Of a DNA stretch of 64,000 nt, positions 33,317 to 44,900 are shown piece after piece (position 1 is the first letter of the stretch; each line of letters opens with the position of its first letter). This DNA is from Chiua virens (taxonomy: Eukaryota > Basidiomycota > Agaricomycetes > Boletales > Boletaceae): the NCBI GenBank assembly GCA_019787685.1, contig JAHNUO010000009.1:124001-188000 (forward strand). The letters run 5' to 3'. Made by a program: the position numbers and the translations under genes. The notes under the pieces are model-generated. The model made no database searches. It was not told where the DNA came from and saw nothing but the letters and a program-made list of their open reading frames with translations.

Positions 33317-34468
33317 ATGTCTACACAAGATATTGCCGATGCGACCATGGTCATGAATGACCAAAACGAAAAAGATTCAGATCGGCTCAAAGCAGCCATA
33401 TTTATCATCACACAAATGTCTGGAGCTATTGCCGCTCTACAAAACAAACCCCATTCCATGGGAAAGGTCAAGATCTTCGCCGACCCTGGAACTTATGACA
33501 GAGAACCGGCCCGATTTGAAGAATGGTGGGCTAAAATCAAAGGATGGATAGATGTGAACCAAAACACTATCACACCTGGCTCATACACTGCCGTACTCGC
33601 TGTGTTATCTCGCCTAAAAGGAAAACGCGCTTTGCAGTTTGCCGAAACTCGCTTAGCACAAGGGACCAACCTCACATGGGGACAATTGGTCATTGATGTA
33701 GAAGGGATGTTCCGCCAGAACAACAAGGTTGACTGGGCTCACACAGAACTAGAACATCTCGAACAAGGAAACATGCGGGTCAAAGACTTCCTTATCCAAT
33801 GGGAAGCATTATGGCATCAAGCCAAAATAGACCCTTCCCATGCCATAAGACTCCTTGAAGCAAACACAGCACGAGGACTAATACATCAAATCTTCAGGGA
33901 TAGAACACGAATCACCCTGCAAGAACCAATGTGGAACGATCCACTCGCACCAAAATATGAGAGTGATCGTAACAAAGCCATGATGGCATACCTCACCTTG
34001 ATAAGACAGGCAGGAAATTCATTGGAGCAACTCCAATATGTCCGCGGGGAACGAACCAAGAAAAAGGACCCTAACGCAATGGACATTGGCTCCACGTCAT
34101 GATATGAAGTTGACGAAGATGGCTGGTTTACTGGCAAAGAAGTCAGGGCAGTTGGCCAAAAGAAGGTCAACCCCAATAACAAATGTTACAACTGTGGGAA
34201 CACAGGACACGTTCCAAAAGAGTGTCCCAAACCCAAAGTGCAGTGCCCCGACTGCAAATATTATGTCGGCAACCATAAAGCCACATGTGGGAAATCTCAA
34301 AAAGCAAGATCTACCACACAACAAAAAGAAGCCCCTAAAGCTTTGACTTCCTCAGTCCCGGATAAGGACCCCTTTGCGGCCATCCGAGGAATGAACCCTG
34401 AAGAAGTACAGGCATATTATTACAACAAATATGAAACCGAAAAGAAGGGAAAAGGCAAGGCGAACTGA
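33317..34468 (+). pseudogene. gag: element A gag
   Basis: The ATG at 33317 follows the membrane ORF stop by 2 nt. It encodes a retrotransposon capsid domain (KVKIFADPGTYDREP...FEEWWAKIKGWIDVN, LQFAETRLAQGTNLTW, MFRQNNKVDWAHTEL). A zinc knuckle CYNCGNTGHVPKEC (about 34186-34230) and a second Cys/His cluster (CPDCKYYVGNHKATC) follow, with a basic end KKGKGKAN at TGA 34466-34468. An in-frame TGA at 34100-34102 separates capsid from knuckle; A' has no stop there. The protein packages the RNA in virus-like particles. Confidence 0.85.
34447..34453 (+). promoter_or_regulatory. -1 ribosomal frameshift heptamer GGGAAAA between gag and pol
   Basis: It reads G GGA AAA in the gag frame, the canonical X XXY YYZ pattern, five codons before the gag stop. 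The pol frame is exactly the -1 frame from here (first -1 codon 34453-34455) and is open from here up to the TGA at 37906. The same heptamer in the same position occurs in A' (59671-59677, minus). A downstream stem or pseudoknot was not checked. Confidence 0.65.
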
Positions 34469-37400
34469 GTAAACTGGGATCTCACGTTCGCACTACCCTT
34501 CCAAAGTACTATGAAAACTCTGTTTCTTTAAAGTTTGATTTCCAATACTCCGAAACACCTCCCTGGCAAGAGGATAAACTACCCAAATCACCAAAAACAA
34601 CAGATAACGAAAGCGTTGACAGCATCTCTGCAGAGCGCAGCAGACACGATAGTTCCGTGCTTAATTCTGTCCCAAAACAAATACCTGATGGGTCTTTCAT
34701 TAGATCTACATCGGTAGAAAAAGAAATAGTATTACCAATTTTGGTATCCCCAGTAAACCAAATTGGCTATGTTGGAGCAAAAGCGCTTTTAGATAGTGGA
34801 GCTAATGCGATCTTCATACACAAGGATTACGTCGCCAAGCATAAACTTCCCACACACGCGCTACCTCATGCAATTCAAGTCTTCAACGTTGATGGAACCA
34901 AGAATCAAGCAGGTTCTATTACTCATGCCACACAAATCCTGATCGATTACAAAGGTCACAGGGAAATAGTGGATGCCGAAATTACCAACCTTGGAAAGAA
35001 CGACCTTATCCTCGGATATACATGGTTAAAGCACCACAATCCCCATATAGACTGGACAACAGGATCGGTTGTAATGCGGAGATGCCCGGAATCATGTCAC
35101 ACGCAAGACGAAGACAACTTCTTGGATTCCATTATCGCAGAAGAACTTAAATATGCAAACTCTATTGCGGAATCTCGTATTTTTACCGCAAACATGGAAA
35201 TTCCACCTTCTCCTAAGGAACGCACTCTTGAAGAGATGGTCCCACGAGAATATATGAAATATGCTAAAGTATTTGGAAAAACGGAATCCAAAAGAATTCC
35301 ATTATGCAAACCATGGGATCACAGCATTGACCTAAAAGAGTCCTTCATTCCTAAAAAGGGTCGCTTAATACCCCTCTCTGTCACAGAACAAGAGGAGGTC
35401 TCTGCATTCATTGATGACCAACTAAAGAAAGGTTACATCAGACCCTCTAAATCGGAACAAACATCTCCGGTCTTCTTCGTTCCCAAGAAAGATGGAAAGA
35501 AGTGTATGGTCCAGGATTACCAATACCTAAATGAACATACAAGCAAAAATAACTACCCCTTGCCACTCATTTCGCAGCTTGTGGATAAATTAAAAGACGC
35601 TAAGTTATTTACAAAAATGGATCTTCGATGGGGATACAATAATGTATGCATCAAAGAAGGTGACAAATGGAAAGCAGCCTTTGTCTGCCACCGCGGGTCA
35701 TTTGAACCTATCGTCATGTACTTCGGATTATGCAACTCCCCAGCAACGTTTCAAACTATGATGAACGAAATCTTTGCCGATATGAATGGTGTCGTTGTCG
35801 TCTACATCGATGACCTTATGATATTCACTGACACCGATGATTATGAAACTCATGATAAAATCGTACTCAAAGTACTTAAACGACTCCAAGAAAACGACCT
35901 TTACGTAAAACCAGAAAAATGCTTCTTTCGTGTAAAAGAAGTGGACTTCCTCGGAATGATCGTGGGAACTGATGGGATAAAAATGGATAATGAAAAGACC
36001 AAAGCAGTAGCCAAATGGCCAACTCCCACATCAGTCAAACACATCAGAAGTTTCCTTGGACTTGCCAACTTCTATCACAGATTCATTAAAGATTATGGAA
36101 AAATAGCACATCCTTTACATGACCTTACTAAAAAGGATCAAAAATTTGAATGGACCTTCACTTGTGACGAAGCATTCACTATGCTTGAAAAGGCTTTTAT
36201 GACAGCCCCTATCCTTGCTTATCCGGATCAGAATGCCAAATATCGCTTAGAATGCGATTCATCAGATTTCACAACAGGAGCAGTTCTATCTCTAGAAAAA
36301 GAAGGACTTTGGCACCCTGTCGCTTACAATAGCCACTCTATGACACCAGAAGAACGAAACTATCCTATAGCCGATAAAGAAATGCTCTTGGTTATTCGTT
36401 CATTGGAACTATGGCGCCACTATCTTGAGGGTGCAAAACATGAATTTGAAATATGGAATGACCACCAGAACCTTACGTGGTTTATGACACGCCAAGATCT
36501 CAACAGAAGACAAGCGAGATGGGCACAATACCTCTCACACTTTAACTTCACTTGGCACCACAAGGCTGGAGTCACTATGGGAAAAGCAGATGCTTTAAGT
36601 AGACGAGAAGATCACATGATCGGAATAGAAGATGATAACAAAGGAATCCTTCTCATGGATCCATCTAAGATCAGATCAGCCGTCACTCTCCTATACAATG
36701 GCGATCAATTCCTATCAGACATTCAACATGAAACTATGAAATTATCACCTAATGCCATGAAACACCTATTATCTATCGGACATAAAGTCGAGGACGCCTT
36801 CCTTAGAAAGGGGAATAGGATCTTCATTCCAGATCTTCTACGAACTAAATCCATAACTATGTTTCATGACACACCCGAAGCCGGACATCCCGGTTACGAC
36901 AAAACTTTAGAACTTCTCTCACGAACTTACATTTGGCCTCGAATGAACGAAGAAGTCAAAAATTATGTCTCACATTGTGAAAGATGCGCTCGTTTCAAGG
37001 GTTCTAATCAGAAAACAGCAGGACTCCTGCAACCCTTACAAACACCGTCATTACCATGGGAAGATATCTCAGCAGATTTCATCACAGACCTCCCACTTTC
37101 ACACTCCTATGATTCCATTCTCACGGTTGTGGATCGATTCTCTAAAGAAGTTGAATTCATTCCCTGCCACAAAACGTGTACATCTATGGATCTCGCCAAA
37201 CTATATCTCTCACACATATGGAAACATCATGGCCTCCCTAAAACCATCATATCGGATAGAGGACCACAATTCGCTTCCCAACTTATGAAAGATATATGCT
37301 CAGGGTTAAAGATAACACCCAAATTAAGCACCGCACATCATCCTCAAACAGATGGACAATCGGAACGAATGAACCGAGAAGTGCAACAGTATCTTCGCAT

Positions 37401-38307
37401 GTTCTGTGCTGAGAAAGACAACACATGGGTCGATTGGCTCCCTCTCGCACAATTCTCATACAACAGCAAGAAACACACTGCCACTAAATTCTCACCATTC
37501 GAAATTACATGCTCTTACGTCCCTAGGATGGGAATTATGCCACACTCCATGAAAAACCTGGCTGCTCAGAACTACATTATGGATTTCTCCGAAGTTCTAG
37601 AACAAACCAAATCTAATATAGATAAAGCCGCAGAACATATGAAAAACGTTGCAGATAAATCGAGATCAGAACCACCTCCTTACTCCATTGGAGATAAAGT
37701 TTGGCTCTCAACTGCAAACCTAAAAATAAAACAACATCCCAAATTCACTGACAAGTGGATTGGACCCTATGACATAATATCCATGCATGGTCCGAATGCT
37801 TTAAAGCTTCGACTCCCACGCACTATGAGAATACACCCAGTTGTAAACATTTCTCAGGTCAAACCTTATAAGGAACATCTTCCAGAACAGCCGGTTTATA
37901 AACCATGACCTGTCGTAATCGGAGATGACCGAGAAGAAGAATTCGAAGCGGATTATATTGTTGATTCCCGAATGAAGGGACGCCGCTTAGAATATCTCAT
38001 ACACTGGAAAGGTTATGATGATGACAAAAGAACTTGGGAACCACTAAAGAATCTGAAGAATGCACCAGATCTCATATCTGATTTCCACGAAGCACATCCA
38101 GATGCCCCAAGAAAATTAAAAGTCACACAAACTGAATTTAACTCTATGTTCAGAACTTATGATGACAAAACAAAAATCGAACATGAGGATAGTCTGCATC
38201 GTCTCAATTATGAAACAGATCATTCGGAGTCTGATCAACAGAAGGGGGATAGTGTTACGATACCAACTTTTCCTCACTTAACAACTCCAACATTCAATCT
38301 ATTCTAA
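34453..38307 (+). pseudogene. pol: element A pol: PR, RT, RNase H, integrase, chromodomain
   Basis: Aspartic protease ALLDSGANAIF (about 34783); RT with FTKMDLRWGYNNV and VVYIDDLMIF (35797-35826); RNase H ECDSSDFTTGAVLS; integrase zinc motif from HDTPEAGHPGYDK to HCERCARF; D,D,E core ADFITDLP / ISDRGPQFAS / HHPQTDGQSERMNRE; chromodomain EADYIVDSR...YLIHWKGYDDDKRTWEP. A TGA at 37906-37908 cuts off the chromodomain (A' has an Arg codon). Compared with A', conserved arginines became Cys or Gln at 35304 region, 35501 region, 35521 region and 35648 region, all by transitions at CpG. The frame ends at 38305-38307, 55 bases inside the 3' LTR. Confidence 0.9.
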
Positions 38308-38683
38308 GAATATACACCTCATGTCAAAGCTGTCCAAAGGATCATATCCGATTGGCTGCCACAATAACACAGCATCCATCACCTCATGCCCTTATCTATT
38401 CATTTCCCTTATCACTGACTCATCAACGGCAGTGCAAGGCTATGCTCTTATCTATGACTCATAATGATTCACACCTTATCATCCAATAAGATACATTATG
38501 CTTATCTACGTAGTTCATACTCAGATTAGAACTCCAACATCCATGTAGTATATAAACCCCATGAATTTCAGCCAGAGAGCTCTAACAAAGTTCTCTTGGA
38601 GTTTTCGCCTCTTCACTGGACTGAACCCCCTCTTCACTCAACCAACTACACTTAACAGTCTAGTCTTGTTCTAGGTTGTTTCA
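38253..38683 (+). repeat. 3' LTR of element A
   Basis: 431 bp, identical to the 5' LTR except one C/T. It is preceded by the polypurine tract AGAAGGGGGATAG (about 38240-38252), which also lies within the pol frame. Confidence 0.95.
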
Positions 38684-39836
38684 GACTTCTCTGACCCTGA
38701 AACCGAACTCGCCCCTGACAATACCTATGGGCGATTGACAAATGCAATCCAAAGTCTCACTTGCACCTCTCATCACCCCTCCTCTAGCTCCTCCCCTCAC
38801 ACTAAAGTCAGAGAACCTGATCAGTTTGATGGGACAAACCCCTGCAAACTCCAAGTTTTTCTCGTTCAATGTGAGTTGAACTTCCAGGACCGTCCCAAGG
38901 CTTTCCACTCAGACTGTGCCAAAGTCACATTTGCACTGTCTTATCTGAAAGGAATTGCCCTTGAGTGGTTCAAACCCGACCTCCTCGAATCTGACCCCTC
39001 CGTCTCCCATCCCCTCTGGAAAGATCACTACACCGACTTCGTTCTAGAACTCCAGACGAACTTTGGTCCACACAATCTGGTCGGAGATGCAGAATACAAA
39101 CTCTGAGATCTGTCCATGAGTGATGGACAAAGAATCAACAAATATGTAGTTGAGTTTAACTGCTTAGCTGCTCAAGTCCATGGTTATGGAGAAGGTGCTC
39201 TCCATACCCATTTCTACAATGGTCTGCCAAACCGCATCAAAGACAAAATCTCTCATGTAGGCAAACCCCCAAGACTCTCTGAAATGCGTTACATGGCGCA
39301 AGCTATCAATGCTCGCCATTGGGAGCGCAACTCTGAGATTAATCACACCTCTGCGCAATCCTCCAGCAACTCCGTACCCACATCACCTCCCATCTCCGAA
39401 TCTGACCAAGAATATGACTCTGACAACTCTGTCAAGTCTACCTTCACACCCCAAGAACCTGAATCACCACTCGGTGAAGACGAACATAAGGCTAAGGACT
39501 GCCCCAAGTCCACTTCTCGCTCTGCAAAGCCCCATGCTACACAAGCAACTCCAGAATCCTCCTCCAAGGACACTGACTAAGCCTCCAACCCCCGACTCCA
39601 TGTATTATGAAGGAACATTACCTTCTACTGCACAACAAGGAGTATACCCAGAACCAATGCATCCAGTCTTTTCGACACTCTGGACCTCATGAACTTCACT
39701 GAAGTTCATGTTGTCACCTCCCTTCTTCTTTTCACCCCGAGAGAGTTTGAGGACATGATTCTTCACCTCGATACTCCCTACCCCTCCACTCCTCAGAACT
39801 CCGTTTACCCCAACTCTCAACTCCATTTCCCCCGAC
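38684..39836 (+). mobile_element. gypsy element C, middle part (gag)
   Basis: Resumes element C after the target duplication of A and is interrupted at 39837 by element B. It carries the gag listed next and a degraded proline/leucine-rich continuation (TPYPSTPQNSVYP). Confidence 0.7.
38735..39580 (+). pseudogene. gag: element C gag
   Basis: Retrotransposon gag/capsid of the common agaricomycete gypsy type: EPDQFDGTNPCKLQVFLVQCE, FALSYLKGIALEWFKPDL, then GQRINKYVVEFNCLAAQVHGYG and LHTHFYNGLPNRIKDKI. A TGA at 39104-39106 splits it; the frame is the same on both sides (KL-stop-DLSMSDGQ), and a CGA-to-TGA change is the simplest origin. The zinc knuckle is reduced to KAKDCPKS, so the nucleocapsid part is damaged. 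Confidence 0.8.
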
Positions 39837-40569
39837 TGTTACAATTTCTTTCTTTTGTCTCACTTGTACTTCTTTCCTTTACTCGATACCTAGGTATCAT
39901 CGTACGTTCATCCATACCCGTTCATCTTTTACCTTTTGCCACTCAGCACCAGCAGTACCTGAGTGTTTACATTTCTCCTTTCTCATCATCACCCGATGGC
40001 TTCGCTCTTACTCATTTCATTCTCGTCATCTTCCGATGGCTTCACATTTGTCATTTCATCTTCGTCATCGTCCGTTGCCTTCGCATTGTACAATTCTCCT
40101 TTTAGATATCGTGCACTCCCTTTTTGGCCTTTCACCCTTCCACTCTTCTGGCCTTCCCCTTTTAGTTACTTGGTCTGTGCACGATCTCGTAGTATAAATA
40201 CCTCACAGCGATACTCCTGTACTCTAGTCTTGATCTCCACAATCTAGCTGAGTATCCCTGCTCCACTTGGAACCTTCCTTGTGACTACTTGACCAGGGAC
40301 TTCTCTCGTCGTCCCTTGACCCAACACACGGACTCATCGTAGTCAACCCTCGACCCTTGACTGTCCCTCGGGTATAGATTCCCAACCAGACAATTCTCAG
40401 CAACGCCTGAGTCTTCACTCGTCTCTCTGGTAGCAATCCGCTGACCAGAACTCCTTGTTCACCTCTTCAGCGCACCACGTATCAAGTGGTGGTTGTTTGA
40501 GTTATCGCAGCCACTTGGTACTTAGCACTTTTGTGGCTACGCTAGGTCCTACCCGGAACTATCGTAACA
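39837..40569 (+). repeat. 5' LTR of element B
   Basis: 733 bp. TATAAATA at 40193-40200; self-priming segment AGTCTTGATCT at 40226-40236; a short CGATGGCTTC minisatellite at about 39985-40080. Confidence 0.95.
40193..40200 (+). promoter_or_regulatory. TATA box of element B LTR
   Basis: TATAAATA, 33 bp upstream of the segment complementary to the PBS; repeated in the 3' LTR and other family members. Confidence 0.7.
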
Positions 40570-40571
40570 TA

Positions 40572-40582
40572 AGATCAAGACT
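40572..40582 (+). promoter_or_regulatory. self-priming primer-binding site of element B
   Basis: AGATCAAGACT starts 2 nt after the 5' LTR end and is the exact reverse complement of AGTCTTGATCT at 40226-40236. The layout is the same as in element A but the sequence is unrelated, which argues for function rather than shared ancestry of the bases. Confidence 0.75.
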
Positions 40583-40689
40583 ACCAATACAGCCTGCCTT
40601 CGCGCAGCTAGCTGCCCACCATTGCAGGACGACCTCCCACCCGTCCACTCTTGAACCCCGCCTGGAATCTCCGGGCATCCAACACTCCG

Positions 40690-41877
40690 TCATCCGATTT
40701 ATCCGACGAAAACCCTGAACCCTTGACCCCACTTTCTGAACCTCAGGAAGCAGACTTCGACATCAACGTCGAATCCCTTGACTTGGAAGACGAAACCCAG
40801 TGACTAGCTGAGCGTCTCCATCAATCACTCAACCTCCCCGCACTTGCCACCTTCACGTCCCCTATGACCCCACGAAGGCCGAACCCCAGACCAGCATTGA
40901 TCCGGAACCCAAACCCCTCCATCGTTTTCTCTCCGACGGTACAACCACCGCAACCCACCACCTTGACCAACATGTCTAACAAGGCAGTTGAACTTCATCT
41001 CGGAAAACCCGCCGCCTTCAACGGCTCCTACGATCGAGCCATACCCTGGCTCAACGACATCGCCACCTACCTCTTCATTAATGAAGATGTGTACAACACG
41101 GAAAACAAACGAGTTGCATTTGCACTCTCCTTCATGACCGAAGGATCCACCTTGACTTGGGCCGACACGTTCCGCGCCAAGTCCATCACCACTAGATCCT
41201 TTGGTACCTGGGCTGATTGGCAGATGGAGTTCCGAAAGGACTTTGAACACCATGACACCAAAGGCGACGCCATCGCCTGGCTCTCCACCACCCGCTCCAC
41301 AAAGAATGAGGATGTTCCCTCGTACATCTCCTCCTTCCAAAACAAGGTTGTCACCGCCGGGCTTGCCAGCTCTGACTCAGTCCTCATCAACTTCTTCACG
41401 GCCGGCCTTCCACCCTCCCTCATGCGGCGTATCCAAGGGATGGACACGGTCCCTACCACGATCGACAAGTGGTATACCCAAGCCATCCATTTCAAAACCC
41501 AATGGGAACGTGCCGATGAGATCGCCCGCCGAAACAAGAAACCCGCCGCCACCATCGTCTACCACAACAACCCCCCTCGCAAGAAGGAGCGAGACCCTGA
41601 CGCAATGGACATGGATGCCATCTACGTTGCAAAGCTTACCGAAGCAGAGCGAAAGCGATGCTTTGAACAAAAACTCTGCTTCCACTGTCGCAAACCCGGG
41701 CATCAAACATCCGCCTGCACGGCGTTCTCGACTAAAACCCCTACCGCATCCTCCTCTAAGAAGGTCAGGAAGACCGCTCCAAAACCTGACCCCGTTCCCG
41801 CCTTAGTAGAAGTCGAGGAGGATGACGAGGACGCCATGAGCGTCAACAAGGTGACCACCCCGGTCACGGGTTTTTAA
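40690..41877 (+). pseudogene. gag: element B gag
   Basis: The main open part starts at ATG 40864, but the same frame is open upstream (SDLSDENPEPLTPLSEPQE... then LAERLHQSLNLPALATF), broken only by a TGA at 40801-40803, so the true N-terminus is further 5'. It has the capsid-type KPAAFNGSYDRAIPWLNDI, FALSFMTEGSTLTWADTF and YISSFQNKVVTAG, and the zinc knuckle CFHCRKPGHQTSAC (about 41680-41720). It ends at TAA 41875-41877; pol follows in the same frame, so expression of pol would need read-through, reinitiation, or an ancestral sense codon there. Confidence 0.85.
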
Positions 41878-41922
41878 GGAGGAAGACCGATTCGATGCCG
41901 GTATCTTCCCATTCTCGTACCC

Positions 41923-44900
41923 ATGTATGTACTTGTAGCTGAGCTTTTGTCCCAATCTATGCAAATCCCTGTTAGATTGAACGTTTCCGCTACCTCTCAA
42001 GACGTCGACACCTGCACCCTTATTGACTCTGGGGCCAGGATCAACTGCATCGACTGGCACTTCGTCCAGAAACACAAGTTCCCAAAGGATCGCCTTCCGA
42101 AACCTATCCCAGTTAGGAACATCGACTCTACCGCGAACAAGAACGGTGATATCAAATTCACCACCACCCTCCGGATCACTCTTGGCGGAGTGCTCCAGCA
42201 TATTAAGTTCCACATCATCCACTGTGGTTCTGAAAATGTCATCCTAGGACTCCCCTGGCTAAAGGCAACCAACCCAATCATCGATTGGGTAGCCAAAACT
42301 ATCACAGTGACTGCCCCAGAACCAGATCTTCCCCCTATCACCACTGACGAACCCAAGCACTCCACCAGGCTCGCTCATCCACCTCCTATCCGTCCCGTCC
42401 GTTATCTCGATGTCGATCCCATCTGGGACGGCAAACTCTACGACTACCTCGGCACAGAAACTGGGCACCGTTTCACGACCCAGTCTGTACAACACTCCGT
42501 CAACCGTGTAATGTGTGCAGGACAATGCTTCGTTCGGACCACACTACCCGAGAAGCTCACCAATGCTACCGCCCTCGCGGCCGCAGCAAAGAAACCCAAA
42601 GTCACCCTCCCTTCGGAATATTTGGAATTCGAATCTGTATTCGCGAAGGAACCCTTCAATCAGATGCCTCCCTCTAGGTCTTGCGACCACGAAATCCATC
42701 TGAAAGACACCTTCCAACCAAAGGTCGGAAAGGTCTACCCCTTGTCACCCGACGAACGCAAAGCCACCGACGACTTCATCGACGAACATCTTGCCAATGG
42801 CAAGATTCGCCCTTTGAACTCCCCGCAAGCCTCCCCCTTCTTCTTCATCAAAAAGAAGGATGGCAAACTCCATCCTTACCAGGATTACCGCTACGTCAAT
42901 GAACATACCGTTCGCGACGCCTACCCCCTTCCTCTCATCTCAGACCTCGTCGACAAGCTCAAAGACGCCAAATTGTTCACCAAATTCGACGTCCAATGGG
43001 GTTACAACAATGTTCGTATCAAGGACAGACACCAATGGAAAGCCGCATTCATCACTCACCGCGGCCTCTTCAAACCAATGGTCATGTTCTTTGGACTGAC
43101 CAATTCTCCTGCGACGTTCCAACGTTTCATGAACGACTCCTTCCGCAACATGATCGCCGAAGGATGGCTCGTCATCTACATGGACGATCTCCTCATCTTC
43201 TCAGAAGACGAGGCAACCCACACCAAACACACCAAATGTATTCTCGCTCGCATGAAGGAACTTGACCTTCATCTCAAACTTGAAAAATGCCACTTCACCA
43301 CCACCAAAGTAGAATACCTTGGTATGATCCCCCGACCAGGTGAACTCACCATGGACCCGATCAAAGTAGCCGGCATAGCTGACTGGCCCACTCCTACCAA
43401 GCTCAAGGACGTCAGATCGTTCATGGGCTTTGCCAACTTCTATCGTCGGTTCATCCCCAACTACTCGACAATTGCCCGACCCCTTGTCGATCTTACTAAG
43501 AAAGACGCTCCCTGGACTTGGGGACCATCCCAGGTCTCTGCCTTTGAATGCCTCAAAAAGGCCTTCACCACGGATCCTGTACTCCGGTTTCCTGACACGT
43601 CCCGACCCTTCGCCATCGCCACGGATGCCTCCAAATACGCAACCGGTGGTGTTCTCCTCTAGACCAATACCAATGGAGACTGGAAACCTTGTTCCTACCT
43701 CTCACAGTCATTCAACGCTGCCGAAAGAAACTACGACATCTATGATCGCAAACTCCTTGTGGTCATTCGATCCCTCAAGGCCTGGCGCCACCACCTCCGT
43801 GGTAGTGCACACCCTGTAACGGTCTTCTCCGACCACAAGAACCTGACATACTTCCGTCAACCCCAGAACTTAAACTGCCAACAAGCTCGTTGGCTCCTTG
43901 ACCTCGCCAACTTTGACCTCACGTTTTCCCATGTTCCCGGAAAACTCCTAGATGGTCCCGATGCGCTTTCCCGCTGTCCTGACCATGTCTCTGACGACTC
44001 AGACAATGAGAACGTCACTCTCCTCCCAGATGACGTCTTCGTCAACCTTGTCACCCTTGACCTGCAGTCCTTGATCGCCAAGTCTTCAGTCACTGATCCC
44101 TTGGTCTTGGACACCCTTAATGCCCTTGATGGCGGCCTCCTGTCGTCATTCTGTGCCCGCCTCTCTGATTGGAAATATGATGCCGGAGTCCTGACCTACC
44201 AGGGCCGCGTCTATGTTCCACCCAACCTGGAACTCCGACAACAAATCATCGCTCAGCACCACGACTCTCACTCCACCAGCCATCCCGGCTACCTGAAAAC
44301 TCGCCAACTTGTCGCTGCCGAATTTTGGTGGCCAGGACTCGCATCCTTCGTTCGTTCCTATGTCTCCAGCTGTGCTGTGTGCCAGCAGCACAAGGTCAAC
44401 ACTCACCCGACCACCCCTCCCCTTTCTCTGATCCCCTTCGCTTGCTCTTGCCCCTTCCAGAACGTGTCCGTGGATCTTATCATGGATCTCCTGGTCTCTG
44501 CAGAGGGCTACGATTCTCTCATGGTCGTGGTCGACCATGGCCTTACAAAGAGGGTAATTCTTTGCCCCATGGTGAAAACCGCCGACTCGGCAGGTATAGC
44601 CTGTCTCTTTTTTCACAAAGTATACACCTGATTCGGCCTCTATGACAAAATCATCTCCAACCGTGGCCTGCAGTTTGCTTCTGCATTTGCAAGAGAACTC
44701 TCCCGGCTTATCGGATACCACCTCTCCCTCTCCACCGCCTACCATCCCCAATCCGATGGTGAGACGGAACGAGTCAACCAAGAAGTCGAGACCTATCTCC
44801 GCATGTATTGTCAAAACAACCTGGAGAAATGGGCCGACCTGCTCCCCATGGCCGAATTCGCGCACAACCACCGCCCTCACTCCGTCACCGGCAAGTCGCC

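Larger units (their letters stand above)
31833..38683 (+). mobile_element. gypsy element A, full length with LTRs and TSD
   Basis: A 6851-bp Ty3/gypsy chromovirus-type element. The 431-bp LTRs (31833-32263 and 38253-38683) start TGTTA and end TTTCA. They differ at one position (TGTTATG versus TGTTACG). The target duplication GACTT is perfect at 31828-31832 and 38684-38688. Order: LTR, PBS, upstream ORF, small membrane ORF, gag, pol with PR-RT-RH-IN-chromodomain, polypurine tract, LTR. It is inserted within element C. In-frame stops in gag (34100) and before the chromodomain (37906), and several lost arginines in RT, indicate an inactive copy. Confidence 0.95.

Noticed and set aside
40825..41340. 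Long minus-strand frames opposite element B gag and pol
   Set aside because: Glycine/valine-rich shadows of a proline/threonine-rich gene on the other strand.
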